A DNA stretch of 64,000 nucleotides from Epilithonimonas lactis. Lineage in GTDB: Bacteria; Bacteroidota; Bacteroidia; Flavobacteriales; Weeksellaceae. Positions 35,613-44,257 of the stretch are shown here, one piece after another. Numbering within the stretch: position 1 is the stretch's first letter; the number at the start of each line of letters is the position of its first letter. The stretch covers positions 1 through 64,000 of the forward strand of contig NZ_FOFI01000003.1 of the NCBI RefSeq assembly GCF_900110605.1, read 5' to 3'. Below the pieces are notes generated by a model, which worked only from the letters and a program-made list of their open reading frames with translations, was not told where the DNA came from and ran no database searches. Both the position numbers and the translations under genes were made by a program.

Positions 35613-35709
35613 TTTGATAGTTTTTGATTTGTTAATTTCAGTAGAAATACGAATGGATTAACTTCCATAAATAGCGTATTATGAGTAGTAAAATTTAATT
35701 TGAGCTTTG

Positions 35710-35717
35710 TATATTTG
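35710..35717 (+). promoter_or_regulatory. Candidate -7 element for the ATPase/TOPRIM gene
   Basis: TATATTTG (TAnnTTTG type), 35 bases before the ATG. Confidence 0.5.
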
Positions 35718-35752
35718 GATTAAATACATATAAAAGATTCTTAAATTAGGCC

Positions 35753-37558
35753 ATGATAATTAATATTCAAAATAACGGAAAGATTTTAAAAGAAAAAACA
35801 AATCTAAAATTACCTGATTTCACAATATTAACAGGCGAAAATGGTTCTGGTAAAACTCAGTTATTAGAGTATTTGAGAGATTATGGAGCAATGAATAGAA
35901 TGATGAATAATTTTAGTGATAATAATTTAATATCTGCCATAAGCGATAATAATGGCAAGATATTAAAAGATATAATTCACTCTTATCCAGGAGTTAAGAG
36001 ATCTGATAATTTACATTTTCAACAGCAACACCAGCAGCAATTAATACAAACAATAAAAGATCAATGGAAAAAATTGAAGGATATTGCAAAATCATGTCTG
36101 CTAATAAGGAGTGAATCATTCAATAATGAATTTGATGAATTACAGGCTCTAAATGATGCAAGAATAGAATTTCAAAAGTCCATGACGACAGAAAACACGA
36201 AATTAGATAAGGCAAAATTCATTTATGTTCAACAATATGAATTGAACACCCTTAAATTATTAAGCGAACAAACTTCAAAAGAAATTTATGATTTAACACT
36301 ACTGGATTACATAACTTTTTACAATGTATATAATGATTTATTTTCTTCTGCTTTAGATGTTTTATTCCACCAATTCAATTTAAAACAAAAATATTTCAGT
36401 CATTTAACACAAAATATCTCTGCACCTTGGATAGTTTTTAATGATATATTAGATAAGGCAGAGTTTAAATATACTACAAAATATACAGCATCATTAGACG
36501 ATGAAGAACCTACATTAATCCATCTTATCGACAGGGAAAGTGGTATGAAGGTTAGTTTTGAAAGCTTATCTTCTGGTGAAAAGACTATACTGGCCCTTAT
36601 TTTTGTTTTATACAATTCATCAAATAACGGAAAATTTCCTGAAGTCATATTATTTGATGAACCAGATGCACACTTACACCCTTCTTTGACAAAATTGTTT
36701 TTAGATGTAATTAAAGAGGTACTCGTCGAGAAACAAAATGTCAAGGTTATTTTAACGACACATTCTCCATCTACGATAGCACTAGCTCCCGAAGAATCTA
36801 TTTATAGAATGGACCGAACTTTGGGATATCCTATAAAAGAAGATAAAGATGTTGCAGTTCAAAATCTGAGCAGTGGCCTTGCGTCAATAAGTATTGAAAA
36901 TGGGAATTTTGGAATCATATATAATATTAATCAGACTAATAAACACATATTATTTACTGAAGGTATCACAGATAAGATAATTCTTGAAATCGCTTGGAAA
37001 AAATTATATGATTCCAAAGAAATACCTTTTTTTGTTCAAGATTCATTTTCAGTTAATTTCTTAGGAGCATTATTTAATCAAGGAAATCTAAAACCCGACG
37101 GTATATTTCACCAATTTCCACACAAAGCACTCATAGCACTATTTGATTTTGACAATGCAGGGTATTGTGGTTGGAATAGAGATGAAAAATTTCCAAGTAT
37201 TATTGAAAGTAATCCTTCTAAATGTTTAACTAGAAGTAATAATAAAAATGGTTATCTACTACTATTACCAGTTCCTAGCGAAAGTAATATTCGAAATCTT
37301 GTAATTAAAAATGGACAAGAAACATTTAAAGAAAAATCTAATTTAACAATAGAGTCATTGTTTTTAAATGTTCCTGGCTTTGCAGAAAAATATTTTACAA
37401 TAGAATCACTTCCGGGGGGAGGGAGTTTCTATTCTTTTAAAGCAAAAAAAAGAAAATTTGCTGAAAATCTTGAAATCTTGGAATCAAAATATTTTGAAAA
37501 TTTCAAACCATTATTTGAAAAGATTGAATTTATAATATCATCACACAATTTTAAATAA
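35753..37558 (+). CDS. ABC-ATPase/TOPRIM fusion (OLD- or AriA/AriB-like), candidate defence protein
   Basis: Protein of 601 residues. An SMC/ABC-type ATPase comes first: Walker A GENGSGKT (28-35), ABC signature SFESLSSGEKT (S271 region), Walker B VILFDEPDAHLHP (near 299-311) and H loop TTHSPST. A helical middle part (about 60-230) carries the coiled coil. A TOPRIM-like domain follows, with the acidic Glu in LFTEGITDK (near 403) and the DxD in ALFDFDNAG (near 464-466), so a nuclease role is plausible. This order matches OLD-family nucleases and fused PARIS (AriA-AriB) proteins, both known in anti-phage defence. Which one is not decidable here. It stands alone, is much more A+T-rich than neighbours and so probably came by transfer. 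Terminator follows. Confidence 0.85.
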   Translation: MIINIQNNGKILKEKTNLKLPDFTILTGENGSGKTQLLEYLRDYGAMNRMMNNFSDNNLISAISDNNGKILKDIIHSYPGVKRSDNLHFQQQHQQQLIQTIKDQWKKLKDIAKSCLLIRSESFNNEFDELQALNDARIEFQKSMTTENTKLDKAKFIYVQQYELNTLKLLSEQTSKEIYDLTLLDYITFYNVYNDLFSSALDVLFHQFNLKQKYFSHLTQNISAPWIVFNDILDKAEFKYTTKYTASLDDEEPTLIHLIDRESGMKVSFESLSSGEKTILALIFVLYNSSNNGKFPEVILFDEPDAHLHPSLTKLFLDVIKEVLVEKQNVKVILTTHSPSTIALAPEESIYRMDRTLGYPIKEDKDVAVQNLSSGLASISIENGNFGIIYNINQTNKHILFTEGITDKIILEIAWKKLYDSKEIPFFVQDSFSVNFLGALFNQGNLKPDGIFHQFPHKALIALFDFDNAGYCGWNRDEKFPSIIESNPSKCLTRSNNKNGYLLLLPVPSESNIRNLVIKNGQETFKEKSNLTIESLFLNVPGFAEKYFTIESLPGGGSFYSFKAKKRKFAENLEILESKYFENFKPLFEKIEFIISSHNFK

Positions 37559-37560
37559 CA

Positions 37561-37588
37561 AAAAAACCTGCTCAACGCAGGTTTTTTT
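37561..37588. terminator. Bidirectional terminator
   Basis: AAAAACCTGC / GCAGGTTTTTTT hairpin between the ATPase gene and the convergent sugar carrier gene. Confidence 0.85.
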
Positions 37589-37608
37589 GTTTATCAATTT
37601 CAAAGATC

Positions 37609-39033
37609 TTAATGCCCAGACTTAGCCTCAGCATCCTGTTTCACATGACCCAGATATTTGGTGCAATAGGCGCCGAAGATCAGGATAAACAAGTAACAGA
37701 ACACAGGGATCACAAAGGAATGCTGAACGCCAAACTGATCTGCCAAGTAACCTTGGAAAATCGGAACGATCGCACCTCCTAAGATGGCCATTACGACCAA
37801 AGAAGAACCTTGGCTCGTGTATTTTCCTAAGCCGGAAATCGCCAATGTGTAGATATTAGAGAACATAATCGAGTTGAAGATCCCAATTCCCAAAATGCTG
37901 TACATCGCCAGTTCGCCGTGGTTCAGCATCGCTGAGATCAATAGCAGAACGTTGATCCCTGCAAAGATAGAAAGGGTTCTTGCTGGAGCAGATTTTCCGA
38001 TGAAGAACGCAACGAAATTTAAAGCGATAAATACCAAGAAGAAACTGATCTGTGCAAACGTCAGATCCACAATACTGAAGATCACCAAGAAAACAGCAAT
38101 GGCTGCGCCCAACATATAGATGGCTTTTTTGCCTTGGCTGATGGAATGATTCAGAGAAATTGCACCCAGGAAACGCCCGATCATCGCACCGCCCCAATAC
38201 AGTGCTAAATAGTTTTTGCTCACGACCTCGGAAAGGTTCATCACTTGTGGTTGTTCCAAAAAGCTGATGATAAAACTTCCTACCGCTACTTCGCCACCAA
38301 CGTAGCAGAACATCGCGAAAACACCGAATTTCAGGTGGTTGTACTTCAAGGCACCATAGCCTTTTACGATCTCTTCGCCTTTCACCTGAAAGTCAGGAAG
38401 CTTCACTCTTGAGATCAACAAAGCGACCAATAACAGGATTCCGGCAAAAATAAGATATGGAATTTTTGTTGCTGCTGCGGAGAAAGAGCCGTCAGGTGCA
38501 GAGAATAATTCGAAAATTAAATGTCCGCCCAAAACCGGTGCAATGGTTGTCCCGAATGCGTTGAAAGCCTGCGTCATATTCAGTCTGCTGGACGCGGAAT
38601 CTTCCGGACCCAACAGTGAAACGTAAGCATTAGCCGTAATCTGCAATACCGTGAAACCCAAACCTAAAATAAACAAAGCGCCTAAGAACAACGGATACGA
38701 AGATAAACTCGCCGCCGGATAAAACAAAACGCAACCAAAAGCTGCGAGGAAAATTCCGAAGAGAATTCCTTTTTTGTACCCTACTTTATCGATGGGGTCA
38801 CCCTGCGTGGTTGAAATTAAAAAGTAAATTAACGAGCCTATAAAATAAGCACCAAAGAAACAGAACTGTACCAACATCGACTGGAAGAAGGTCAGATTGA
38901 AGAGCTGTTTCAGGTAAGGAATCAGGATGTCATTCATACACGTGATGAATCCCCACATAAAAAATAAAAGCGTAATGGTAATCAAAGGGATTGTATAGTT
39001 CCTCTTCGATTGTGCGTCATTCGTCATAATCAT
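37609..39033 (-). CDS. MFS sugar transporter (FucP-like)
   Basis: Carrier of 474 residues with twelve helices, of the fucose/glucose-galactose proton symporter type (FHS family): WGFITCMNDILIPYLKQ near 27-43 and GFTVLQITANAYVSLLGP near 126-143 are the family marks. It would import the monosaccharide freed by the upstream glycosidases across the inner membrane. It is the last gene of the sugar locus reading leftwards. ATGs at 39033 and 39027 are both possible. The hairpin at 39048-39071 sits right before the start. Confidence 0.9.
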   Translation of the reverse strand: MIMTNDAQSKRNYTIPLITITLLFFMWGFITCMNDILIPYLKQLFNLTFFQSMLVQFCFFGAYFIGSLIYFLISTTQGDPIDKVGYKKGILFGIFLAAFGCVLFYPAASLSSYPLFLGALFILGLGFTVLQITANAYVSLLGPEDSASSRLNMTQAFNAFGTTIAPVLGGHLIFELFSAPDGSFSAAATKIPYLIFAGILLLVALLISRVKLPDFQVKGEEIVKGYGALKYNHLKFGVFAMFCYVGGEVAVGSFIISFLEQPQVMNLSEVVSKNYLALYWGGAMIGRFLGAISLNHSISQGKKAIYMLGAAIAVFLVIFSIVDLTFAQISFFLVFIALNFVAFFIGKSAPARTLSIFAGINVLLLISAMLNHGELAMYSILGIGIFNSIMFSNIYTLAISGLGKYTSQGSSLVVMAILGGAIVPIFQGYLADQFGVQHSFVIPVFCYLFILIFGAYCTKYLGHVKQDAEAKSGH

Positions 39034-39047
39034 TCAGTTTAAAAATA

Positions 39048-39071
39048 AAGAGGCTAAAGATAGCCTCTTTT
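39048..39071 (-). terminator. Hairpin between the GH3 gene and the sugar carrier
   Basis: On the minus strand AAAGAGGCTA TCTT TAGCCTCTTTATTTTT. It ends transcripts of the glycosidase gene or controls read-through into the carrier gene. Confidence 0.65.
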
Positions 39072-39141
39072 GTTGATAATTGCTTATTTTGAGACAATAA
39101 ATTTGTCATTAAAAATTGAACATTTGTTTTCAAAATTCCAT

Positions 39142-39215
39142 TAAATTATTTTCCCCTTCCCTAAAGGGTGTAATTTTATTGAGAATTTTCCTCCCTTTAG
39201 GGTTGGGGTAAAGAA
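39142..39215. repeat. Imperfect inverted repeat CCCTAAAGGG/CCCTTTAGGG
   Basis: Arms CCCCTTCCCTAAAGGG and CCCTTTAGGGTTGGGG around an A+T loop, in the gap after the GH3 stop. It looks like a small dispersed palindromic repeat, but only this copy is in the window. Confidence 0.5.
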
Positions 39216-39230
39216 AATTCTCCTGAAAAT

Positions 39231-41690
39231 TTAAGGTCTTAAATCTTCAAACTTTGTATCTGCAGGGAAAATGTGCTGTACTTTTTCAACCACGAGTTCT
39301 TTTGGTAGCGAGAAATCTGCAGTTTGTCTAATGTCCAAAGAAGACGCTCCCACAGACACTTTATAATTTCCTGCTTCCGCAACCCAAACGGATTTTGCGG
39401 TGATGTAAGAAGCCAAATCTTTCGGATTCAAAGTCAGAGTGATGGTTTGAGATTCTCCCGGTTTCAAATCTTTTGTTTTGGCGTAGGCTTTCAACTCAGA
39501 TTTTGGTTTGTCGATGGATTGGTTGGGTGCAGAAAGATATAGTTCTACAACTTCTTTTCCGGTGACTTTTCCGGTATTTTTAACTTCAACCGTTACCTCT
39601 AATTTACTATTGAATGTTTTAGAATTCAGTTTTAAATTACTGTAAGCAAAGTCAGTATAAGATTTACCAAAACCAAATTCATAAGACGGTTTTACATTAA
39701 AGGTATTGAAATAACGGTAACCCACATAAACACCTTCTTCATACGTCACATCTTTCGGATTATCGGCAGGAATTCCCGGGAAATTCTTTGCTGATGCGTG
39801 GTCTGAATAATTGACAGGAAACGTCATCGTCAGTTTTCCCGAAGGATTTACTTTTCCTGAAACGACGTCAGCAACGGAATGTCCGCCTTCTTGGCCAGGC
39901 TGCCAAGCCAAAAGAATCGCATCGACTTTGTCTTTCCACGAAGCCGTTTGGATGACGCCACCGATATTTAAAATTACCACCACTTTTTTTCCTTTTGCGT
40001 GGAACGCTTTGGAGATTTTATCCAACATTTCGATTTCTTCCGTTGCCAGATTGAAATCTTCATTCACTACTCTATCGCCTCCTTCGCCGGAGTTTCGTCC
40101 TAATGTTACAAAAGCGATTTCAGAAGTTTCTGCTTTTTTAGCCAGGAAAGCGTCGTCCATTTTCATTTCAGCCAGTCTTCCCGGAAGTGCTAAAATGCCT
40201 CTTGCTTTTCGGCTTTCTTTTTCGGCAGTTGCTTCTTTTTCAGCGAAAGGTTTGTACAAATCAACCAATTCTTTGTCCAGTTTGTAACCTGCAGAATTTA
40301 AACCTTCCAAAAGGGAAACCGTATGTTTGTTGTTCACACTTCCACTTCCTGTTCCGCCTGTAATCCAGGCATAAGAAGTCACTCCGAATAATGAAACTTC
40401 TTTCTGTTTATCGGCAAATGGCAATGCATTTTTTTCGTTTTTAAGCAAAACCATTCCTTCTGCTGCCGCGTTTCTCGTTACCTCTGCGTGTTCAACCAAG
40501 TTTGGTTTGTCGCTGTATTTATACTGTGCGAAAGTTGGCGTTTTGAAAATATATTCCAAGATTCTTTTCGCATTCAGGTTTGCCACTTCCTGAGATAATT
40601 TACCGGTATTTAAAGCTTCCAACAACACTTTTTTCTGCGCTGGAATTCCCGGCATTAACAGGTCATTTCCTGCATTCATTTGTTTAACGACATCAGAAAG
40701 TCCGCCATCTTTAATCGATTCAAATCCCGGGAAACCTCCGAACCAGTCAGTCATTACAATACCTTTGAAACCCCATTCATTTCTTAAAACCTGAGTCAGT
40801 AAATCTTTAGAATCTGAAGTGTAAACGCCATTTAGTTTGTTGTAAGACGACATTACCGTCCAGGGCTGAGATTCTTTCACCGTAATTTCAAAATTTCTCA
40901 GATACAGTTCTCGCATTGCTCTTTCGGAAATGTGGGCATTGATGGTCAAACGGTTGGTTTCCTCGTTATTCGCAGCAAAGTGTTTGATGGAAGTTCCAAC
41001 ACCTTGCGACTGAATTCCGTTCACAATCGCAGCCGCAGTTTTTCCTGAAATTAATGGGTCTTCAGAGTAATATTCGAAGTTTCTTCCGTTCAACGGATTT
41101 CTCTGAATGTTCAAAGCCGGAGCCAAAAGAACATCGACTCCATATTCCTTCACTTCATTACCCATTGCTTTTCCAACTTTTTCCAGCAAATCTTTATTCC
41201 AAGTTGAAGCTAAAGCTGTTCCCACTGGAAATGCCGTTGCATAATAGGTTTTTGAATCATTATCTCTCGTTGGTTGAATTCTCAAACCTGCAGGTCCATC
41301 TGCAACAATCGTCGCAGGAATTCCGAATCTGTCAAAAGAATCTGTTCCACCGGCAGCTCCGGGAACCAAGCCTTGTTTTGAATCGCCAACAGGACCTGTC
41401 AGAACTTCAATTCCTGGCATTCCGGTTCCGATTAAAAGATTGACCTTTTCTTCGTTGGTCATTTGCCTGATAATGGCGTCGATTCTTTTGTCAACAGAAA
41501 GTCTTGTGTCTTCCCAAACATCCAATTTTCCGTTGTTGTTGGAATCTTTAAATGTTTTTCCGTCAACGGTTACCGTTGCATTTTTAGTCTGAGCATTCGC
41601 AAACGGCGATGCAGCCAATAAAGCCAGGAATAATCCTGAATATTTTGCTTTCTGAGAAAGTCCTATCAGCGTTGATATATTCTTCTGCAT
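39231..41690 (-). CDS. GH3 beta-glucosidase with fibronectin-III-like end
   Basis: Exported glycosidase of 819 residues. The signal peptide (to about 33, ANAQ) is followed by an EF-hand-like calcium loop (FKDSNNNGKLDVWED), then the GH3 barrel with KHFAANNEE and nucleophile Asp in GIVMTDWFGG. A second GH3 domain follows (near 405-640, GEGGDRVV), then a fibronectin-III-like domain (about 690-790, GVYVGYRYFNTFNVKPSYEF and EVVELYLSAP). It probably cuts beta-glucosides or related xylosides in the periplasm. It belongs to the sugar locus of 37609-48830; the gap to the next gene upstream is only 14 nt. Confidence 0.92.
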   Translation of the reverse strand: MQKNISTLIGLSQKAKYSGLFLALLAASPFANAQTKNATVTVDGKTFKDSNNNGKLDVWEDTRLSVDKRIDAIIRQMTNEEKVNLLIGTGMPGIEVLTGPVGDSKQGLVPGAAGGTDSFDRFGIPATIVADGPAGLRIQPTRDNDSKTYYATAFPVGTALASTWNKDLLEKVGKAMGNEVKEYGVDVLLAPALNIQRNPLNGRNFEYYSEDPLISGKTAAAIVNGIQSQGVGTSIKHFAANNEETNRLTINAHISERAMRELYLRNFEITVKESQPWTVMSSYNKLNGVYTSDSKDLLTQVLRNEWGFKGIVMTDWFGGFPGFESIKDGGLSDVVKQMNAGNDLLMPGIPAQKKVLLEALNTGKLSQEVANLNAKRILEYIFKTPTFAQYKYSDKPNLVEHAEVTRNAAAEGMVLLKNEKNALPFADKQKEVSLFGVTSYAWITGGTGSGSVNNKHTVSLLEGLNSAGYKLDKELVDLYKPFAEKEATAEKESRKARGILALPGRLAEMKMDDAFLAKKAETSEIAFVTLGRNSGEGGDRVVNEDFNLATEEIEMLDKISKAFHAKGKKVVVILNIGGVIQTASWKDKVDAILLAWQPGQEGGHSVADVVSGKVNPSGKLTMTFPVNYSDHASAKNFPGIPADNPKDVTYEEGVYVGYRYFNTFNVKPSYEFGFGKSYTDFAYSNLKLNSKTFNSKLEVTVEVKNTGKVTGKEVVELYLSAPNQSIDKPKSELKAYAKTKDLKPGESQTITLTLNPKDLASYITAKSVWVAEAGNYKVSVGASSLDIRQTADFSLPKELVVEKVQHIFPADTKFEDLRP

Positions 41691-41703
41691 AATTCTATAT
41701 TTT

Positions 41704-42732
41704 TTACTTTTTGTTATTGAATAATTTTAGTTTTGAGTAGAAATCTTCGAACATCAGTCGTGTGTCGAGTTGGGTGTAGACTCTGATGTTCCTTCCTTTC
41801 GGATTGTATTCGTACAGTCCGCTATCATTGATTTTTGGAGCATTTTTAATGACGTAAGAACTCGATGACGGGTCGGCTTCAAATGAGGATTGTAAAGCCG
41901 TTAGCAAAACCAAAGGTGAATCTCCCATTATGTAAGTTTCACCGATTTTCAGATTGAATTTCTGAACCATTTCCATTAAATCCTCGATTTTCTTGGTTAG
42001 ATAAGCTCCTGTTTTTCCTTCTGGTTTTACTTTCGTTACGAGTTCTGCGTAAGACATCAAAGTTTGTCGGTATGCATTCCTCGGAATTTGCCAAATATTT
42101 AAATTCGATTCGTTGAAAACAACCTGTGCTGCTTTGATATCGATTCCTAAATTATATTCTAAAGGTGTGTAACCTGGAGGTGGTGTTGCCAAATCGGGAT
42201 ATTCAGGACCTCCAATCCAAACGACAACAATTTTGTCGGCGATTTTTGGTTCCATAAGATAAGCACTCGCCACTTCCGTCAAACCTGCGCCACAAACGAT
42301 GAATAGAGGATTTTTCTCATCCGCTTTCATCGCTTCTGCAACAATGTCTTTTGCTCCTTCGGAAATATTGGGTGTTTTCAAATCTTTCAATGGGTCATTG
42401 GAACCTTGCAGAACGTTGAATCTGTTTTTTAAATTCATTACTTCCAACGTTTCGTTGATTTTCTTCACCGCATTTTCCGCGGTAATATTTGATTTATCAA
42501 AAGCATCGCCCGGTTTCAAATGAGAACCGATAATTCCTCTAATTTCTGTAGAAGGCGAAAGAATCTGATGAACGAGTTGAAACAATCCGTCGGGGTCGCC
42601 GCCAAAATCGTTGTCGACGATGACGCGATAACGGGGTTTTATGTATTTATCCATTTCTGAAATCACGGGAGGCGACTGTGCGGACACAGCCATTGCCGCG
42701 AAAAAAGAAACGATATTAAAAAATGATTTCAT
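41704..42732 (-). CDS. Nucleoside-hydrolase-like exported protein
   Basis: Exported protein of 342 residues from ATG 42732 (signal MKSFFNIVSFFAAMAVSAQ). The mature part starts with the Ca-binding pattern of inosine-uridine nucleoside hydrolases, VIVDNDFGGDPDGLFQLVH near 39-57, and keeps VWIGGPE near 171. Members of this group in sugar loci may act on non-nucleoside glycosides; the substrate is unknown. Its start codon lies just inside the left arm of an AACCACAAAAG repeat (42745-42949). A longer frame from 42777 would read through that repeat and is unlikely. Confidence 0.82.
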   Translation of the reverse strand: MKSFFNIVSFFAAMAVSAQSPPVISEMDKYIKPRYRVIVDNDFGGDPDGLFQLVHQILSPSTEIRGIIGSHLKPGDAFDKSNITAENAVKKINETLEVMNLKNRFNVLQGSNDPLKDLKTPNISEGAKDIVAEAMKADEKNPLFIVCGAGLTEVASAYLMEPKIADKIVVVWIGGPEYPDLATPPPGYTPLEYNLGIDIKAAQVVFNESNLNIWQIPRNAYRQTLMSYAELVTKVKPEGKTGAYLTKKIEDLMEMVQKFNLKIGETYIMGDSPLVLLTALQSSFEADPSSSSYVIKNAPKINDSGLYEYNPKGRNIRVYTQLDTRLMFEDFYSKLKLFNNKK

Positions 42733-42744
42733 TCTTTTAGGTTG

Positions 42745-42949
42745 AACCACAAAAGGCACAAAAGTTTTTTGACACATTAGTCACATCAGATTTAAGTTTT
42801 AAAACTTTGAAAATAAAAGAACACATTAGCTGAAAATCAAAGATTTTCAAAAGCTTTTATGCTCTTTAAAAAGTTTAGTGTTCAAACTTTATAATTAAAA
42901 AAGCTTTTGTGACTTTTGACTTCGTCGAATCTTCGATTTGTGGTTAAAT
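42745..42949. repeat. Dispersed inverted repeat, family 3, copy 1
   Basis: Left arm GAACCACAAAAGGCACAAAAG and right arm CTTTTGTGACTTTT...TTTGTGGTTAAA, with a small palindrome GACTTCGTCGAATCTTCGA inserted in the right arm. The second copy is at 62634-62770. Confidence 0.75.
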
Positions 42950-42957
42950 TTTAAGGT

Positions 42958-43836
42958 TTATAAAAACTTGTGGAATTTCAGCCAGTCTAAATACACATCC
43001 GACCATTTGTCAACAGGCAGATTCTGTTTTCCCATTCCGAAACCGTGACCGCCTTTTTCGTAGATGTGAAGTTCGGTGGGTTGTCCTGCTTCCAGCCATT
43101 TATTGTACAACAAAACTGATTTTGGAGCGAGTTTCAACTGGTCATCACTTGCAGCACAAATGAACATCGGAAGTGATGCTTTTGGAATTTCAGTATCTAA
43201 AATCTCCTGACTTGGTCCGCCATAAATCGAAGCTGCGAAATTCGGTAACGTTGAAGAATCTTTGCTGTGAAGAACGCTTTCCAAAATCACACTTGCCCCA
43301 GCAGAAAATCCGATAACACCTAGTTTTTCAGGATTGATGTTCAGTTCTTTTGCGTGGTTTCTGATATAAGAGATTGCAGTTTTGATGTCCTCGCCTGCCA
43401 TTACTTTGATAGGAGCTGTATTTGCATCAAAAGCTTTTCGGTCTTTGATGTTTTCCATCATTTCTTTGGCTGGGTCGTTGGATTTTGTTTCCAGTAATCT
43501 GTATTTTAAAACGACTGCCGTGATTCCGTTTTCTGCCAATTTTTTGGCGACATCAATTCCTTCTCGGTTGATGGATAAACTTTGAAAACCACCACCCGGA
43601 GCAACTACGATTACAGTTCCGTTCGCCTTTGCCTTGTCGGCTTCGAACAATAACATTGAAGGTTGCGCAACGTTGAAAACGACTTCCGTTTTAAACAATT
43701 CATTGAATTGCTGTGCTTCTTTCTGTGTCCAGTTTTCTGTTCCCGGCGCTTTTCCTTTGTATAATGGAATTGATTTTTGAGCGTTGATGGTGCTTAATCC
43801 TAAAAGGAATGCACTTGCTATGATTAATTTTTTCAT
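42958..43836 (-). CDS. Alpha/beta-hydrolase, carbohydrate esterase-like
   Basis: Exported hydrolase of 292 residues (signal MKKLIIASAFLLGLSTINAQ). It has the oxyanion GGGF loop (VVAPGGGFQSL), nucleophile elbow GFSAGAS, Asp in CAASDDQ and His in GGHGFGM, a complete Ser-Asp-His triad. It resembles the BD-FAE/acetyl-xylan-esterase-like group, which strips acetyl or feruloyl groups from plant polysaccharides. Position between the nucleoside-hydrolase-like gene and a GH3 gene fits plant-glycan use. Confidence 0.88.
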   Translation of the reverse strand: MKKLIIASAFLLGLSTINAQKSIPLYKGKAPGTENWTQKEAQQFNELFKTEVVFNVAQPSMLLFEADKAKANGTVIVVAPGGGFQSLSINREGIDVAKKLAENGITAVVLKYRLLETKSNDPAKEMMENIKDRKAFDANTAPIKVMAGEDIKTAISYIRNHAKELNINPEKLGVIGFSAGASVILESVLHSKDSSTLPNFAASIYGGPSQEILDTEIPKASLPMFICAASDDQLKLAPKSVLLYNKWLEAGQPTELHIYEKGGHGFGMGKQNLPVDKWSDVYLDWLKFHKFL

Positions 43837-43953
43837 TTTGATTTAATTTTAATTTTAACGCAAAGAGCGCAAAGTTTTTTTTGATTATTAAAATGTTTTT
43901 AAGTTCGCGAAGGCGTTCTACTCAGCTAAGACAAACAATTAGATAACAGTTAG

Positions 43954-44023
43954 TTTGTCATTCCGTAGGAATCTAAGCTCAGTATTTCAAATATCATTGT
44001 TGAGATTCCTACGGAATGACAAA
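43954..44023. repeat. Dispersed inverted repeat, family 2, copy (TGTCATTCCGTAGGAATC)
   Basis: Arms TTTGTCATTCCGTAGGAATC and GATTCCTACGGAATGACAAA, perfect over 20 bp, around a 30-nt loop. A more diverged copy is at 61689-61747. Confidence 0.9.
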
Positions 44024-44066
44024 AATGCCGTTGACTTATCTCAATAATTTTAACAGCGAATCTCAT

Positions 44067-44181
44067 GCAGCCCGACTTGAGTGGAGCTCTTTTTGTTATT
44101 GCGATTGCTGAAAAGTTCAACTTGTTGACCAGTTTCTTCGCAATGACAAAAAAGCGGGAACGGAAGGCGGAAAAGCTGCCC
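44067..44181. repeat. Dispersed structured repeat, family 1, copy 2
   Basis: Same outer ends as the copies at 10652 and 54697 (GCAGCCCGACTTGAGTGGAG and GGGAACGGAAGGCGG...GCTGCC). The centre is longer: TTTTTGTTATTGCGA pairs with TCGCAATGACAAAAA, a long perfect stem apart from one wobble. Confidence 0.85.
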
Positions 44182-44214
44182 AAAATATTCTAGTAAAAAG
44201 AAATGAGACCGAAC

Positions 44215-44230
44215 ACAATGCCCGGTCTCA
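44215..44230 (-). terminator. Hairpin after the second GH3 gene
   Basis: GAGACCG and CGGTCTC perfect arms with T-rich tail on the minus strand, about 28 nt past the stop. The stem is short, so confidence is moderate. Confidence 0.55.
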
Positions 44231-44257
44231 AGACATCAATTAACCTATTTTGATGAA

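Larger units (their letters stand above)
35355..35752. other. Intergenic region with a 41-bp tandem repeat array and promoter
   Basis: 398 bp between divergent genes. It contains the repeat array (listed separately) and, at 35710-35717, TATATTTG, a good -7 box 35 bases before the ATPase ATG. Confidence 0.5.
43837..44257. other. Repeat-filled intergenic region
   Basis: 421 bp with no gene. It contains AACGCAAAGAGCGCAAAG at 43856-43873, a TGTCATTCCGTAGGAATC palindrome (43954-44023), copy 2 of the family 1 element (44067-44181) and a terminator for the upstream GH3 gene. Repeats have piled up here. Confidence 0.8.

Noticed and set aside
42733-42777. N-terminal extension of the nucleoside-hydrolase-like protein
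   Set aside because: It comes from the family 3 repeat arm; the signal peptide starts at 42732.
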